This document shows, piece after piece, positions 33,845 to 46,103 of a stretch of 64,000 nucleotides of DNA. This stretch comes from Odobenus rosmarus divergens (lineage: Eukaryota; Chordata; Mammalia; Carnivora; Odobenidae): NCBI RefSeq assembly GCF_000321225.1, contig NW_004452118.1, positions 4,268 to 68,267 of the forward strand, read 5' to 3'. The notes below the pieces were generated by a model, which searched no databases, was not told where the DNA came from, and saw only the letters and a program-made list of their open reading frames with translations. Within the stretch, counting starts at the first letter, position 1; the number at the start of each line of letters is the position of its first letter. The position numbers were made by a program, and so were the translations under genes.

Positions 33845-36208
33845 AATATTTTTTCTGATTATAAAAATAATACCTGCTCTTGTAGAAAAATAAATTACAG
33901 AAATTTTTAATGGTCAAGAATAAAACTACTCACCATCTAACCACCCAGAGAAAACTACTGTGAATATTTTATGACAGGTATTTCTTTTGGCCATTTTTTT
34001 TCTCTATATACTTAATACATACCTACGAACACAGTTAACTGTTGGAGAATTATTTTTTTAAACTGTATATTGTTGTAAAAATAATTCGGCATCTGACTTT
34101 TCTAATTTAATATATCATTAGAATTTCCTATTACTTTATTCTGCAAAGTCATGACTTTTATGTATTATTTGTGATTCCATCATATTACTATATCATAATT
34201 TATTTAATCTTCCCAATATATCCTGGACTTTTACATTGTTTCCAATATTTTGCTCTTACAAATGTTATAAATAATGCTGTAAGAATAATAACAAACACTC
34301 TTGAATATATGAATACAATCTTAGAAGTAAATGAATATAACCATAGAAATATATTATTTTTGGAAAGTTTGTACCAATTTATTTTCTCATGAATATGAGA
34401 GAAAGTATTCACAATCCCCTCAACAATCATAGGCAGTGTCATTAACAAAACCAAACAAAACTTTAATTTCATAGATGAAAAATGCTACCTTGTTATTTGT
34501 TTTAATTTGCATTTTAGAAGAGTAGTAAAGATTAATTATTTTCACCTTTTTCTAATGGCGATTTAGAGTTTCTCCTAATGATTTGTAGGGTTCAATATAG
34601 TGAAGATATTAACGATTTGTTTTATACATTACAAATGTTTTTGTTATGCGTGTTATACTTAAAAACAGTACCTATATACCTACATACATATGTGTGTATA
34701 TGCAGCTTAGAGAAAAATAATACAATGAACACCCATAATTCCCAAACTCAGCCTTAAAATATAGTAAGTGGCCAGTATTTTAAAGCCCTATTCATGGTTC
34801 CTTCCTTTTCACTTTCCCCTTCTCCCCACCCCACAGGTATCTATTAACTTGAAATTTGTCTACTTTGTTCCATTGCTTTTTTATAACTTAAACATATTTG
34901 GATGCTACACATCTTATTGTTTCATTTTGCCTGCGTTTGTGCTTTATATGCATGAGGTAACACTATATGTACTGTGGCTTATTATTAATTTAGTTTTCAC
35001 TATCTTTTTTTCCTAAGATTCATCCATGCTAATACATGGAGCTCAGGTTCATTTATTTCCATTGCTTCTTATTATTTCATTGACACACATTTGGAATATT
35101 GACATTGTTCTGTTATTATAAACAGTATTGTCAACACATACCGTCCTTGCGCTTTTCATCTGGGGTACACGCCCAGGCATTTTTCTAGGGATATGACAAA
35201 ACATGAGATATTGTGAGGGCTCCCTGATATGCTTGTGTACAACTTTATTCAGCAACACCACATTGCTCTTCAAGCAAATTGTACCAATTTATGTTCCTTT
35301 CAGCAATGTCTAAGGATTTAAGTTGCTCTATATCTTTTCTATAGAGTGGCTGTCCAACTATTTCATTTTTACCAAAGTAATGAGTGTGCAATGGTATTTT
35401 ATTGTGATTTCAATTTGTCGATGTTGGACATCCATGGTTCCTCTTCTGTGTTCATGTCCTTTGAATATTTTTCTATTGTGTACATTTTCTTATTGATTCA
35501 TATAAGATCTCTACTGATTCTGAATAATCATAACTAATTAATTGTTACATGTTTTAAAATATCTTCTTCCAGTTTAAGGCTTGTCTTTTTCCTTTTTCTA
35601 TGTGTCCTTTTTGTCTTTATGTGCCTTTTCTGAACAGAAAAATCTTAATTTTCATACAGTTGAGTCTTTCCATCCTTGTGGTTACAGTTGTTAGGATTCA
35701 TGCTGGATTCATGTATTTGGCTTAAAATATCTTTATTCTAAGATTATAACTATATCTTCCTATATCATCTTTTGAAAATACTATCATTTTTATCTTCACA
35801 GTTAAGTCCACACTTTAGTCCACCTAGAACTTATTTTTGGGTATGGTTTGAGGAAGAGATCCATTTAAAAAATTTCCAGTGATGAACATTTGCTCCAATA
35901 CCACTGACTGAGTAGCCTCTCCCCTGATCTACATTTCTGCCATACCTTTCCCCCATATTTTGGATTTCTATATGTATACATGGATATGTCTACTTCTGTG
36001 CACTATGTTCCGTTCCTGTTGTCTATCTGTCCACACTTCCTCCAATTCCACATGGTTTACCTTTTCAACCTTATAACTAGTTTTGCTATTTGGTAGGACA
36101 ACTTGCATTTCCTTGGCCTTTTTTTACTCTTCCATATAAGTTTATAAATCCCCTCTTGTCCAATTTCCAAAAAACAAAAACAAAACACCCAAACTTATAG
36201 GAATTTTA

Positions 36209-36411
36209 TTTTTTTTATTTATTTTTTTAAAAAAGATTTTATTTACTTATTTGACAGAGAGCACAGCAGGGGAATGGCAGGCAGAGGGAGAGGGAGAAGC
36301 AGGCTCCCTGCCGAGCAGAGAACCTGATGAGGGGCTCGATCCCAGGACCCTGGGATCATGACCTGAGCCGAAGTCAGATGCTCAACCAACTGAACCACCC
36401 AGGCACCTCCC
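36209..36411 (-). mobile_element. Can-SINE
   Basis: Minus-strand copy within old L1, with a short TSD aggaatttta at 36199-36208 and 36415-36424. Tail, body and head are all present; the head reads ccacccaggcacctcc. Confidence 0.93.
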
Positions 36412-37142
36412 TACAGGAATTTTAATTTGAATTGCTGAGCCTTTAGCTCAATTTAGGAAAAATGGACTCTAACTCTTCCTATCCATGAACAATGTGTTGA
36501 TCTCCATATATGTTTTCTTCAAGTTTCCTGTTTTCTGCATCAAGGTCTTACAAACCTCTGGGTCAGATTTATTCTTAGATGGCTTATTTTATTTTGTTGC
36601 TGCTATAAATTTCATCATTTTTTTAGATGTCCTTTTCTGTTTGTTGCTTATGTCTATTGATCTTATATTTGGCAAATTTACCAAAGTTTCTTGTTAATTC
36701 CATTATCTGGGGGCTTTTCATAGGTGATCATACTATCTACACATAATACTTTCAACTTTTCAGAATAACTTTTAAATTTAATTATTATTTTATAATTGTT
36801 TAAGACATATACCTGGGTCCAGGCTAATCTCCAAAACAAGGAACATTTGGAGAAATCTATGTCCTTCTTTTATCTACATATACACCTTTTAGTTTATCTT
36901 TCTAATTTTAAAAATTCTTCTTACATTCTTAGCTAAATGATAACATACTATATTCACTTTTCTACACCTTGCTTTTTTTTCTTAACAAAATATCCTGGAG
37001 GTCATTCTATAGGTGCGCATGGAGATACCCTTTATTCTTTTAAGCAGCTGTACAATATTCCACTGTGTGTATGCATCATAGTTTATTTAACTAGCCTCCT
37101 ATGGATAGATATTTGAATTTGCTTGTCTATTAACTAATTTTT

Positions 37143-37322
37143 AAAAAGGTTTTATTTGTTTATTTGAGAGAGAGAGAGCAAGAGAGAACATGCGTGGGGT
37201 GGGGGGAGAAGCAGGATCCCCCCCTGAGCAGGAAGCCCTACATGGGCCTGGATCCCAGGACCCTAGGATCAGGACCTGAGTCAAAGGTAGACACTTTACC
37301 AACTGAGCCGCCCAGACTCCCC
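37143..37322 (-). mobile_element. Can-SINE
   Basis: Minus-strand copy. The 15-bp TSD tattaactaattttt (37128-37142) matches tattaattagttttt (37323-37337) with two changes. It is diverged in the head (ccgcccagactcc). Confidence 0.94.
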
Positions 37323-37640
37323 TATTAATTAGTTTTTTTAATGAATAGCTTTGTGTAAAACCTTTTAACGTTTTTGCAAGTGCATCTTTGAGGACTGTTT
37401 CTTACAGTAGCATTCGCTAGATGAAAGAACATGTGCATTTGTAATTTTGTTTGATATGGCCAAATTCCCTCCATAGGGTCTATATCATTTTATATCTCAT
37501 CAGCAATATATGAGAAGGCCTGTTTCCCCACAGCCTCCCCAACAGAGTGCTTTGTCAAACATTTGGGTTTTGCTAATCTGATATATGGGAAATAATATCT
37601 CAAGGTAATTGCAATTTGAATTCTTTTGACATGAGTAATG

Positions 37641-38816
37641 GTATAATATTTTTCCCTTTGTCTTTAGAGTTCTGTGGTTTCATGGAACTATTTATAGGGG
37701 TGGTTTTGCTGTTATTCATTTTGTCTGTATTTCACTGGGATTTCTGAATTTCACAGATGTCTTTTACCAATTCCGGAATATTCTTGACCACCTGCATTTT
37801 TGAATTTTCAATTTTTATTATTTTTTTCCTCTTGGAAAGAATAAAGTGTTTTTGACTTTCTTAATCTCTCCATATTCCCTAAGCTTTCTTCTATATTTTC
37901 TGACTGACTCGTGCTGCATGCTAGATATTTCTCCCTCTTCTAGTTCATCAATTCTCTCATCAGCTGAGTCTAATGTGCTTTTTACTTCATTCAGTGATTT
38001 TCTGATTTCAGTAATAATTTTATGTCTCGATGTTCTATTTGTTTCTTTATGATATCTCCCTGGCCAAATTCGATCAAGTCTCTTCTTCGTTAAGTGTATT
38101 GTCAAGCCTCTCTTTTATTTCTCTAAACATGTTAATCCACTTGTGTTCTGTTTCTGCTAATTCCAGGATCTTTTATCTGTGTGGCCGCAATTCTGTAGGA
38201 TGCTTTTCTCTGGATTTTTCAATCATGGTGATTTGTTTCCTCATTTATTCATCTTTTTAGTTGTGAGATCATGGTCATTGGGACTTTATCTGTAGAATGT
38301 TTTGAAAACTGAATTCTAACAAGTGTTGCACTAGTAATGACTTATATTCGCTCTTTCTGGTGCCTTGAGACCACTCTAAAATCAGTTTTTTGATTTAGAT
38401 TTTTTTAGGCCACAAAAGTAGTGTGAATTCTAGCCCCAAACACAAGCTAATAGTTAGGAATTCTTGGGGGACACATGTCCTTCTCTTTACCTTTATCCTG
38501 AGCTAATGGTGAAATTAGCAAGCCTATTTCCAGGGTTAGTTTTTCCGCTACTTCATCCATTGAAGGTATCACTTTGCAGGGGTGCTGGATTTATAAAGTT
38601 TCTGATCCAGACCTCACTCCCTACTCTGGCTCTAGGTCTTTTCTTCCCCCCCTTGCTAATGTGACCTTTTAAAATCCAGGCTATAAGCCACCAGGAATTG
38701 GAAGATTCCTTGGGGCTTCTTGGGTTCTGGTGGAATTTTTCTTATTCATTTCTGACTTCCAGTTGTTTACTTTATTATATCTTAAACTTGCTTTCAAAGA
38801 GTCATTTTTAAAGCTT
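37641..38816 (-). mobile_element. HAL1/L1 5' part with ORF1 relic
   Basis: Minus-strand L1 or HAL1 sequence containing an ORF1-like coding relic (see 37818-38105) and, downstream in window coordinates, the 5' leader-like part to 38816. A SINE bounds it at right. Because only ORF1 is recognisable, HAL1 is a plausible source. Confidence 0.7.
37818..38105 (-). pseudogene. L1/HAL1 ORF1 relic (coiled-coil part)
   Basis: A 95-codon open stretch whose middle (about residues 40-80) has the TLDSADERIDELEEGE-type heptad pattern of the L1 ORF1 protein coiled coil, where family members carry RLDTAEERISELED. ORF1p is an RNA-binding trimer that packages L1 RNA. Only this fragment remains, without the RRM and C-terminal domains, so it cannot function. 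Its openness is probably chance survival. Confidence 0.72.
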
Positions 38817-38832
38817 ACTTTTGTATCTTTTT

Positions 38833-39023
38833 TTTTTTTAAGAGAGAGTGTGTGCGTGAGTGTGGGGGGTAAGGGGGAGGGGCAGAGGGAGAAGGAGAGA
38901 GAGAATCTTAAGCAGGCTCAGCCCAGCGCAGAGCCCAACCTGTGGCTCAGTCTCAGGACTCTGAGATCATGACCTGAGCAGCAACCAAGAGTCAGTCACT
39001 CAGCTGAGCCACCCAGGTGCTCC
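38833..39023 (-). mobile_element. Can-SINE, older type
   Basis: Minus-strand copy with a perfect 16-bp TSD, acttttgtatcttttt, at 38817-38832 and 39024-39039. GA-rich body and head are complete; the tail is a T-run at 38828-38839. Confidence 0.96.
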
Positions 39024-40042
39024 ACTTTTGTATCTTTTTATTGAAGAATAATATATACACAAAAAGGGAGCAAGTTGTTTACACGTATAGCATGATATAA
39101 TTTTACAAATTGAACACATCTCTATGAGCACTGGATAGAGAGACAGTTCCTTACCATCTCTCCAGAGGCTCCCCCTGCACCTCCTTCCAGTCACCATGGT
39201 ATATGACACAGCAATAAGTTTAAGTGACTGCAACCATGCATTACACCGTGCATGATCTCACAGACAGAACAGTGAACGAAAGGGGCCTCGTGCAGGAGAG
39301 TGCATGCTGCGTTATTCCATTTGTGCAAAACTCAAGAGCAGACAAGCCAAAGAGTTACTTCTGGAAATAGACTCATGGTGTCATATTTTGAGATAGAAAA
39401 GTTTTAAATTTTCCATAGCAAAATCTACTGATTTTTCTCCCTATGTTATCTATCCCATTTTCTTTTAAGCAAGATCAGATAGCTGTGTTCCTGTCACGTC
39501 TTCTAGGTTTTTATTATAAATAAACATTCTGAGGTTTATTTTGGTTTTGTTCATGTGCTGTGATTTTCACTTAATCAATTGTTCCAGAATAATTTATTGA
39601 TATGGTCTTTCTGGGTTGTACTATCATCACCATTTTATTGTTTGTTCAAGCATCAACTCTGTCTATTCTTGCTCTGTTTTGATTATCACAGCTTTATATT
39701 ACATAATTTTTAATATATGTTAAGGCATGTTCCACCTTATTATTCCCTGTTTTTCTTTCTTTCTTTGGTTATTCCTGGCATTCAAATTTTTTAGGTGAAC
39801 ATTAGAACTACAGACCCTCCCCTAATATGCCATTAGGATAGCAATTAGAAGTACATAATCTCTATAAGTAATTTGAATAGATTTAAAACATTCAGCTAAT
39901 CAATAAGGGAATATGGATCATTTTTCCACTTATGCATACATTTCCTTATGTCTAACAGTAATGTTGACACACCTCATTGCATCGTGTGTTTACTGTGAAT
40001 TTACTATTATAAATGGGCTCCATTTCAACATTACATTTTCTT

Positions 40043-40244
40043 TCTTTTTTTTTTTTAAGATTTTATTTATTTGACAGAGAGAGACACAGCGAGAGAGGGA
40101 ACACAAGCAGGGGGAGTGGGAGAGAGAGAAGCAGGCTTCCTGTGGAGCAGGCAGCCTGATGCGGGGCTCGATCCCAGGACCCTAGGATCATGACCTGAGC
40201 TGAACGAAGGCAGATGCTTAATGACTGAGCCACCCAGGCAACCC
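40043..40244 (-). mobile_element. Can-SINE
   Basis: Full-length minus-strand copy. The 18-bp TSD tcaacattacattttctt (40025-40042) is repeated at 40245-40262 with one change. Arctoid-type body (gacacagcgagagagggaac, 40083-40102). Confidence 0.97.
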
Positions 40245-40396
40245 TCAATATTACATTTTCTTACGTGTTAGTGCTAGTATATAGGACAATTATTGATTTT
40301 TAAATATATTTCTTTTGTTCTCAGTCACCCAACTATTTATTTTATGTTGTTTATAATAGTTTTTATTTGATTCTTGTGTATTTTCTAAGTCAAATA

Positions 40397-40508
40397 TATA
40401 TATATTTGTATATTATATTTTTGTTATAATAAATTATATAATGAAGAATATATAATAAAGAATATATGTTTTATATATTTTATATATGTGTGTGTGTGTG
40501 TGTGTATG
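40397..40508. repeat. (TA)n-(TG)n compound microsatellite
   Basis: TA-rich segment followed by an uninterrupted (TG)n run at about 40487-40506. It lies inside old L1. Confidence 0.88.
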
Positions 40509-41297
40509 TTTCTGGTGGGATATCTCCTATTTCTATGCTGTGTGCAATTGCATTGTCTATGCAGATGGAAAACCAACATAATGCCTGAAATGTCTTTGTC
40601 TTTCTTTTCACTTTAATGGGAGTGTGTCTAGTGTTCCCATCATTACATATAATGTTGGCTGTTGGTTAAAATAGTTATGTTTTACCATGTTAAGAAAAAC
40701 TTTCTAAGAAGTATATTTTTCTTTAATTTAGGAATGAGTGTTAATTTTATCTAAAGTCATTTGCAGATTATCTCTTGTTTTTAATCATTTCACTTATTAA
40801 TGTAGTTAACTATACTATGTTCCAACTAGAAAATAAGCATGAGCTGTAGATATGCACAGATTTGTGGCTTTTTAAAAATCCATCATCTATCTATCAATCA
40901 TCTACCATCATTTTTTTCTATCTAATCTGTCTATATACATGGCTATAGATATATAGAGTTATACATTGAGAGGAAATATATAGTACACATCCTTTAGGTA
41001 CTTTCTAAGTAGTCTATTATTGCAGTTTTGTTTTTTCCTCCTGATTTACAAGATTATTTTTGGAGATTTAAAGAAACACCCAAATTTTTTTTGTTAACCT
41101 TTTAATTCATTGTATTGTGTCAGAAGCTTATGGAGTTTCTCCCTTTGTTCCTCTGTGCATCATACAATTTATTTACTTATATAATTTATGTTTGTGTATA
41201 GTAACTATAGTTTAATATTTTATTATATAATCAATACAATTTAAAGTATATTGGCATATCTGTATTTCTAAAACTTTTGCTTCAAACAGATTGACGA

Positions 41298-41413
41298 GGG
41301 GCGCCTGGCTGGCTCGGTTGGGGGAGTGTGCAACTCTTCATCTCAGGGTTGTAAGTTCCAGCCTCACTTTGGGTATAGAGATTACTTAAAAATAAAATCT
41401 TTTTTTTTTTTTA
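41298..41413 (+). mobile_element. Old-type Can-SINE, short
   Basis: Plus-strand copy of the short, older type: head ggggcgcctggctggctcgg (41298-41317), then the body variant caactcttcatctcagggtt (41331-41350) and an aaaaataaaatct tail. No clear TSD. Confidence 0.88.
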
Positions 41414-41900
41414 AAATAGCTTGATGAAATGGCATATGCTACATGTATATTCACTTTTGTATGTTCATTATAGATTTCATATTTGTCAATATGAGATTCT
41501 CTTTAACACACTTGTCATTTTTCAAACTTTGAATTTCATCTAGTTTGAAATCAACAATGTCAAGCCCTCTTATCTCATATTTGCCTTTCTCTTACAAATA
41601 TTTACACAATCGTATTTTTAATCTGATATGTTTTCCTGCTTTTAGAATTTCCCTCATATGGAAAATATTGTTGGATTCTATTTTATAGCCTCTTCTGAGT
41701 CTTTGCTGTTTAGTGGGGAGCTTAAATCATTTATCATATCAAAACTTGTATTTTAAGTCATCTGTCATTTTGTTTCATGCTTTCTGTTTTTTATGCCTCC
41801 TAATGTTAGCTTTGTTTTCTATATTTTGATGTATGGACTTTTATTTTTAGGCATTCATCCTTTATAGCTTTTAATTCTACCAGGAATTACCTTCTTTCTT

Positions 41901-42845
41901 TTCCTCCTCCTCTTTTTCTCTATGAAATTCAGGAATAGATGTGTGTCATTGGAGTCGCTCCTCTGCATAGGAATTTTGCACACATGTGCAAAAGCTCCCA
42001 TAAGCTCTCTCAAATTTTTGCATTTTTTTTACTTTATATATAAACTCAACTTTACAAATGTATATTTTTACTAAGTTATTTCTCAAGTATAATTATTGTC
42101 ATGCGAATTCAATTTTATAACCTAATTTGCTACAATTTCCTAGGCAAAATCTATATTTAACTGCTTATCAACTTCTTTCCAACAGTCTTTATATAGAACA
42201 ACTTTCCTACTTTTGTACATTGAACGTTGGTCAGATGGAAAATATTTTTTAGTATTTTTTTTAGAGGAATGAATGAATGGCATATTTTATGAGCCATATA
42301 TATCTGAAGTGTATTTCTATTGCTTTCACATATGAACACACACACAAAATCAAAAACCTTGACTGGGCATAACATTCTTGAATTTTCACATTTTCCTTTC
42401 AAAATTCTATAATTCTTCCATTTTTTTCCTAAAATACAGTATTGTAGAGATGGTTGAAAAATGACTAATTTTAGACAATCCATGAATAGCATATCACCTT
42501 TCTAAATTGTATTCATTGGATGAATATCGGTAGGATATATTTCCACCTTTTCCTTTCAATGAAATTTTTTTGCTGGTTTGCCTTCAAGATTGGGATTCTT
42601 TGATTCTGTGAATTCCTTCAATCTGTGTGCAAATTGTTTATTGGGTTAATAAGGTAATTATGTTAAATACATCGTCGACTCTCTCTTTTGTTCTGATTAT
42701 TCTGTAATCCTCAAAAACAACTGTAATTCTAATTTACTTTTGAACCTATGCAATTTTGTCTATTAATTTTTCTATCAGTTTTTCTCTCCATGGTCCTGTC
42801 TCTTTGTCGTTTTCCTCTCTTTCAAATCTAGGAGACTTTTGGACC
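41901..42845 (-). other. L1-like AT-rich stretch, unassigned
   Basis: The texture resembles reverse-strand L1 5' sequence, but no landmark is firm. A 111-codon minus frame (42157-42492) has no recognisable domain. Confidence 0.35.
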
Positions 42846-42918
42846 TTATTCAATATCACTATTTCAGTTTTCTGTAGATTGATCTTTCTATTTCCTGTCT
42901 CTCATTTGAATATAAACC
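42846..42918 (+). repeat. Left arm of a 73-bp inverted repeat
   Basis: The arm is the reverse complement of 43531-43603 with only two mismatches (42861-42862). The last 51 bases match without a break. The 612 bases between the arms (42919-43530) are not repeated. The dinucleotide TA lies at 42847-42848 and again at 43601-43602, so a TA target duplication around a 752-bp element (42849-43600) is possible. The mechanism is unknown. Confidence 0.95.
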
Positions 42919-43530
42919 CCTGAGTTGAATAAATCTATGCAAAACCGCCATCCAGCACGTTCTTCTCACAGGGTTCTTACTAGCCCACATTCCCCTGCCA
43001 ACTTACCCAGTCCATGTACTTTGGGATCTACATATCCCAAGAAACAGTAACTCACATTAACCGCCCTCTATCACCCCCACTTATCATATTGTTCCTGGGA
43101 GTAGCTGAAGGATACAGAAAGATGGTTGTGGTTGGCTGGAGGGCGGCCTCAATAAAAGTACTGAAGCCTGTAAGATGGCCCTCTACAGTTGATATTGATA
43201 TACAGCTTAGATATTGACAGAGGCGATTCTGGGTCCAGTAGCTGTCTGATCTCCAAGACCCGGACAGCAATTCCAGGAGTCTCTTGGGTGGGTAATACTG
43301 GTCTTACCTACCTGGTTCAGCAAAATGGAGCTGAGATAATCCTGAGAACAAGAAACCACCTCTCTTCCTCCGCCCTTCCCAGGAAGCCTGGGATTTTTCT
43401 GTTTGTCTTGTTTTCTTGTCATCCCAAGAAGAGAAGAACTTGAACTATTCCTGCCTGAGAATTTGGCTGTATAGAGGGAAAGTCGATTGTTGTACGAGAA
43501 TCAGCATTATCATTGAGCACGTTGTTGTGT
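42919..43530 (+). other. Interior of the inverted repeat, unassigned
   Basis: This 612-bp interior is GC-richer than its flanks. A TATA-like caataaaagt (43150-43159) is followed by a segment that could be an ERV LTR, but I see no polyadenylation signal or TG/CA pair in register. Overlapping frames of 67-84 codons on both strands (43014-43443) show no transposase or other domain. Confidence 0.4.
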
Positions 43531-43603
43531 GGTTTATATTCAAATGAGAGACAGGAAATAGAAAGATCAATCTACAGAAAACTGAATCAGTGATATTGAA
43601 TAA
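43531..43603 (-). repeat. Right arm of a 73-bp inverted repeat
   Basis: Partner of 42846-42918 in opposite orientation, 71 of 73 bases matching. The flank beyond 43603 does not match the flank before 42846. Confidence 0.95.
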
Positions 43604-44057
43604 TCCTATAGGTGCCCTTTTGTTGATATTTGTTGATCATGATTGAAGTATTTGGTAGGAATAATGACAGTTTCAGGAAGACAACTGCACAAATATTTAC
43701 TATTTTTAAATTGCTGATTATAGCTTTAACCCTAAGCACCTATGTAGTCAGCAGTGCAGGGCAATGATATTTTTCTTACAGGAATTTGATGTCCAAAAGA
43801 GCAATTGATTTAGCAATGGGAGGGCACTGAAATTTCCCTCTTTGCGTGGATGCTGGCCCAGTGCCAATCCATGCCATTTCTCCAGAATCTCTGGGATGTG
43901 CCTGTCCTTCCTGTGATGTCCAGTTCCTCTCTTTTCACCAAAACTCTACTTTATGTGGATGTCCTGGCAAGTATGGCTACTCTCTGACCGGAGATTTGTG
44001 AATGAGCCTGCATCATGAATGGTTCTAAAGAGGAGTCCATAGGTCATGGTCCACATT
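43604..44057. other. Unassigned stretch
   Basis: No gene or nameable repeat. Confidence 0.45.
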
Positions 44058-44280
44058 AACCAAAAATCTGCTCTGTGCCAGGTACTGGCTAAGCATTCAT
44101 TATTCTATTTAATTCTCATACCCATATGACAAGAAAGGCATTATATTAGCCTCATTCGACATATCCGGAGGGTCAGGTGCATGAGAGGATTGGAGAAGAT
44201 ATTTCACTTCTCCAGGATTATAAAACTCTTAAGTGGCACAAGCCTGAAACCCAGCTCTGCCTGACATCTGTGTCCATGGT
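44058..44280 (-). mobile_element. MIR
   Basis: Near full-length in reverse: tctgtgccaggtactggcta (44072-44091), ttctatttaattctcatacc (44103-44122), and cactcctccaggattat-like core (44208-44222). It ends with gaaacccagctctgcctgac (44246-44265). Confidence 0.85.
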
Positions 44281-46028
44281 CTTTAAAGTGTCCTGTACTC
44301 TCCCAAGGACCACCTCCTGCCTTGCAAGAGTCTTACGAGTAGGGCTAATTTGGGGAAGATGTCTAGCCACCATGCCAGAATAAATTTTTTAAAATTATGC
44401 AGCTGGAATGACATTCCTGAACCTCATTTGTAATTACATTGATTGAGGACATAGTCAGATATATACTAATGAACTTCCATGTTCAGATGAAATCAAATAT
44501 CTTTGTTTATGCATCTTCCATCTGCCTGTATTGTAGATCATATTTTCTACAAACAACTACCTTAGGTTGTACAACTTATTCCCTCTTCTTTTTTTTTTAA
44601 TTGGAGAGATTTTAGGAGAGGGGAACATAAAGAATTTGGTACACTGTTATACACGCATTCTACTATTTTGCTAAATGGTAGTTCAACCATGTCACTACCT
44701 CCCACAATTTCCCGAGTTTGGGGCTATAGGGGCAGTATGTTCTAACCCTTTCTACCCATCGTTTTTCACTACTGACAAATAATATATTTGTTAGACTTTG
44801 ACATCAGAAAAGAAAGAACAAGACAGTTAAGGTGTACAGTTTCATGTGATATTCTTCTCAAAGGAGAGAACACATCTATCTCCTAAAACTTAGTTTATAT
44901 ATGTTTTTTATAATCTTATGAACATATATTATTATTCATTTAAAAGCTTCCCTTTATGTGCTTTTGAAATTAATTATCAAATCTCTAATATATTAAATTT
45001 AAATAATTAAAGCTAATAGGAATTTAGAGGAATTACGGAGAGGCTGTGTGGGAAGTGGGGAGTGAATTACACAGCTTTCTTAGAAATATAGAGTGTACCT
45101 CTGAGATGTGTAGAGGCTTCATTTTGCCTTTGTGGTAAAGCAGATTTAAGCACTCTGCTCCATGCCCTCTCTCTGTTGAACTCTGCCCAGGTTGTCACTG
45201 ATCTTTTAGAAAGCTCCCTAACATGTTAGAGAGGGTAGAGGACAGAAAAGGTGTGAAACAATTTAGCAGGAAGAGAAAGAGCCCAAAGAAGTTCTGCTTA
45301 GGAAAACAGTTTCAAACTCTACCCTACTTCCATTAAAAGCCCTGTGTCCTCCCACCTTCTTTTCTCACCTGAAATCCCAGGGACACACATCAGACCTACT
45401 ACCTTTCTTGGACGTGAAGAAGTTACTTGTGGAAGGCGGTGGGGAAGTGAGTGAGACAGGAGTCGGCTTAGAACTCCCTGTAGGGGAGGGCGTGTGGCTA
45501 ACATACAAACCCAGACCCTGGGGATCCGAGCAGTCCATATAGCACAGGGGGCAAACTGTACTTTGCTCTCCCTGTGTGGGCTGCTTCCTTTCATATGGTG
45601 AATGTAGGTCACTGATCAGTTTTCCCAATCCAACCCTCTTGGCCTCACTTCCGTTGGAAATCCCTCCCAGATTCTGACAACAGGTCAAGCTCTGGGCTTG
45701 ATGATCTCTGATACTGTGATCGTGAGCTTTTCAACATATATGTAGCTGTTTTAGGGTGAGGTTGGAGAAAGTTGCTAAGCAGTCTGGGCTTTTTTTTTTT
45801 TTTTTTTACATTAAAGAGTAAACATTTTAGATGACTAAATAATGAATCAGAAATTCTTAAGAAGACACTTGTAACTTCTTTACCTAAAACCCATCTCTAA
45901 TAGGATATAGTGAATTCACTGTACCCAGTGAGAATGGCAAGTGATTGACTTTAAGTTACACGAGACTATCTGTGTTTCTCAAAACAAATACACTGTATTA
46001 GGTACTTTATGTAGAAGTAGAAATGTCA
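44281..46028. other. Unassigned stretch
   Basis: A T-run of 18 at 45790-45807 and a very AT-rich part at 44880-45020. The overlapping 97- and 107-codon minus frames at 45319-45688 lie in a GC-richer patch but resemble no protein. Confidence 0.45.
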
Positions 46029-46029
46029 G

Positions 46030-46099
46030 GGTGTGTATGTATATATATGTGTATGTGTGTGAGAGAGAGAGAGAAAGAGAGGGAGGGAGGGAGGGAGAG
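46030..46099. repeat. Compound (GT)n-(TA)n-(GA)n-(GGGA)n microsatellite
   Basis: Blocks in order: GT/TA units (46030-46060), (GA)n (46060-46080), and (GGGA)n (46081-46098). No SINE adjoins it, so it is not a retroposon tail. Confidence 0.92.
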
Positions 46100-46103
46100 T
46101 CCC

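Larger units (their letters stand above)
33858..37640 (-). mobile_element. Old L1 composite (3' half of ORF2)
   Basis: Minus-strand L1 debris from at least three fragments: 33858-34600, 34670-36790 and 36800-37640. Each begins with the L1 segment near the 3' end and runs towards the reverse-transcriptase region. Repeated landmarks are the ttccattgtgt-type segment (near 37057-37068) and the aggattcatccatgc segment (35017-35031). Several open frames on either strand here (for example 34200-34472, 34768-35016) are accidents of decayed L1. Confidence 0.78.
39040..41900 (-). mobile_element. Old L1 composite
   Basis: Minus-strand ORF2 debris: the 3'-end-like part at 39040-39230, then RT and upstream parts (39440-39780, 40600-40830, 41020-41900). 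The landmark aatgttggctgttggttaaa (40651-40670) is typical of L1 ORF2 in reverse. SINEs at 40043 and 41298 and a TA/TG microsatellite interrupt it. Confidence 0.75.

Noticed and set aside
43014..43443. Overlapping 67-84-codon frames inside the inverted repeat as a transposase
   Set aside because: No DDE/D, helix-turn-helix or zinc-finger pattern is visible, and the frames are too short for any autonomous transposase.
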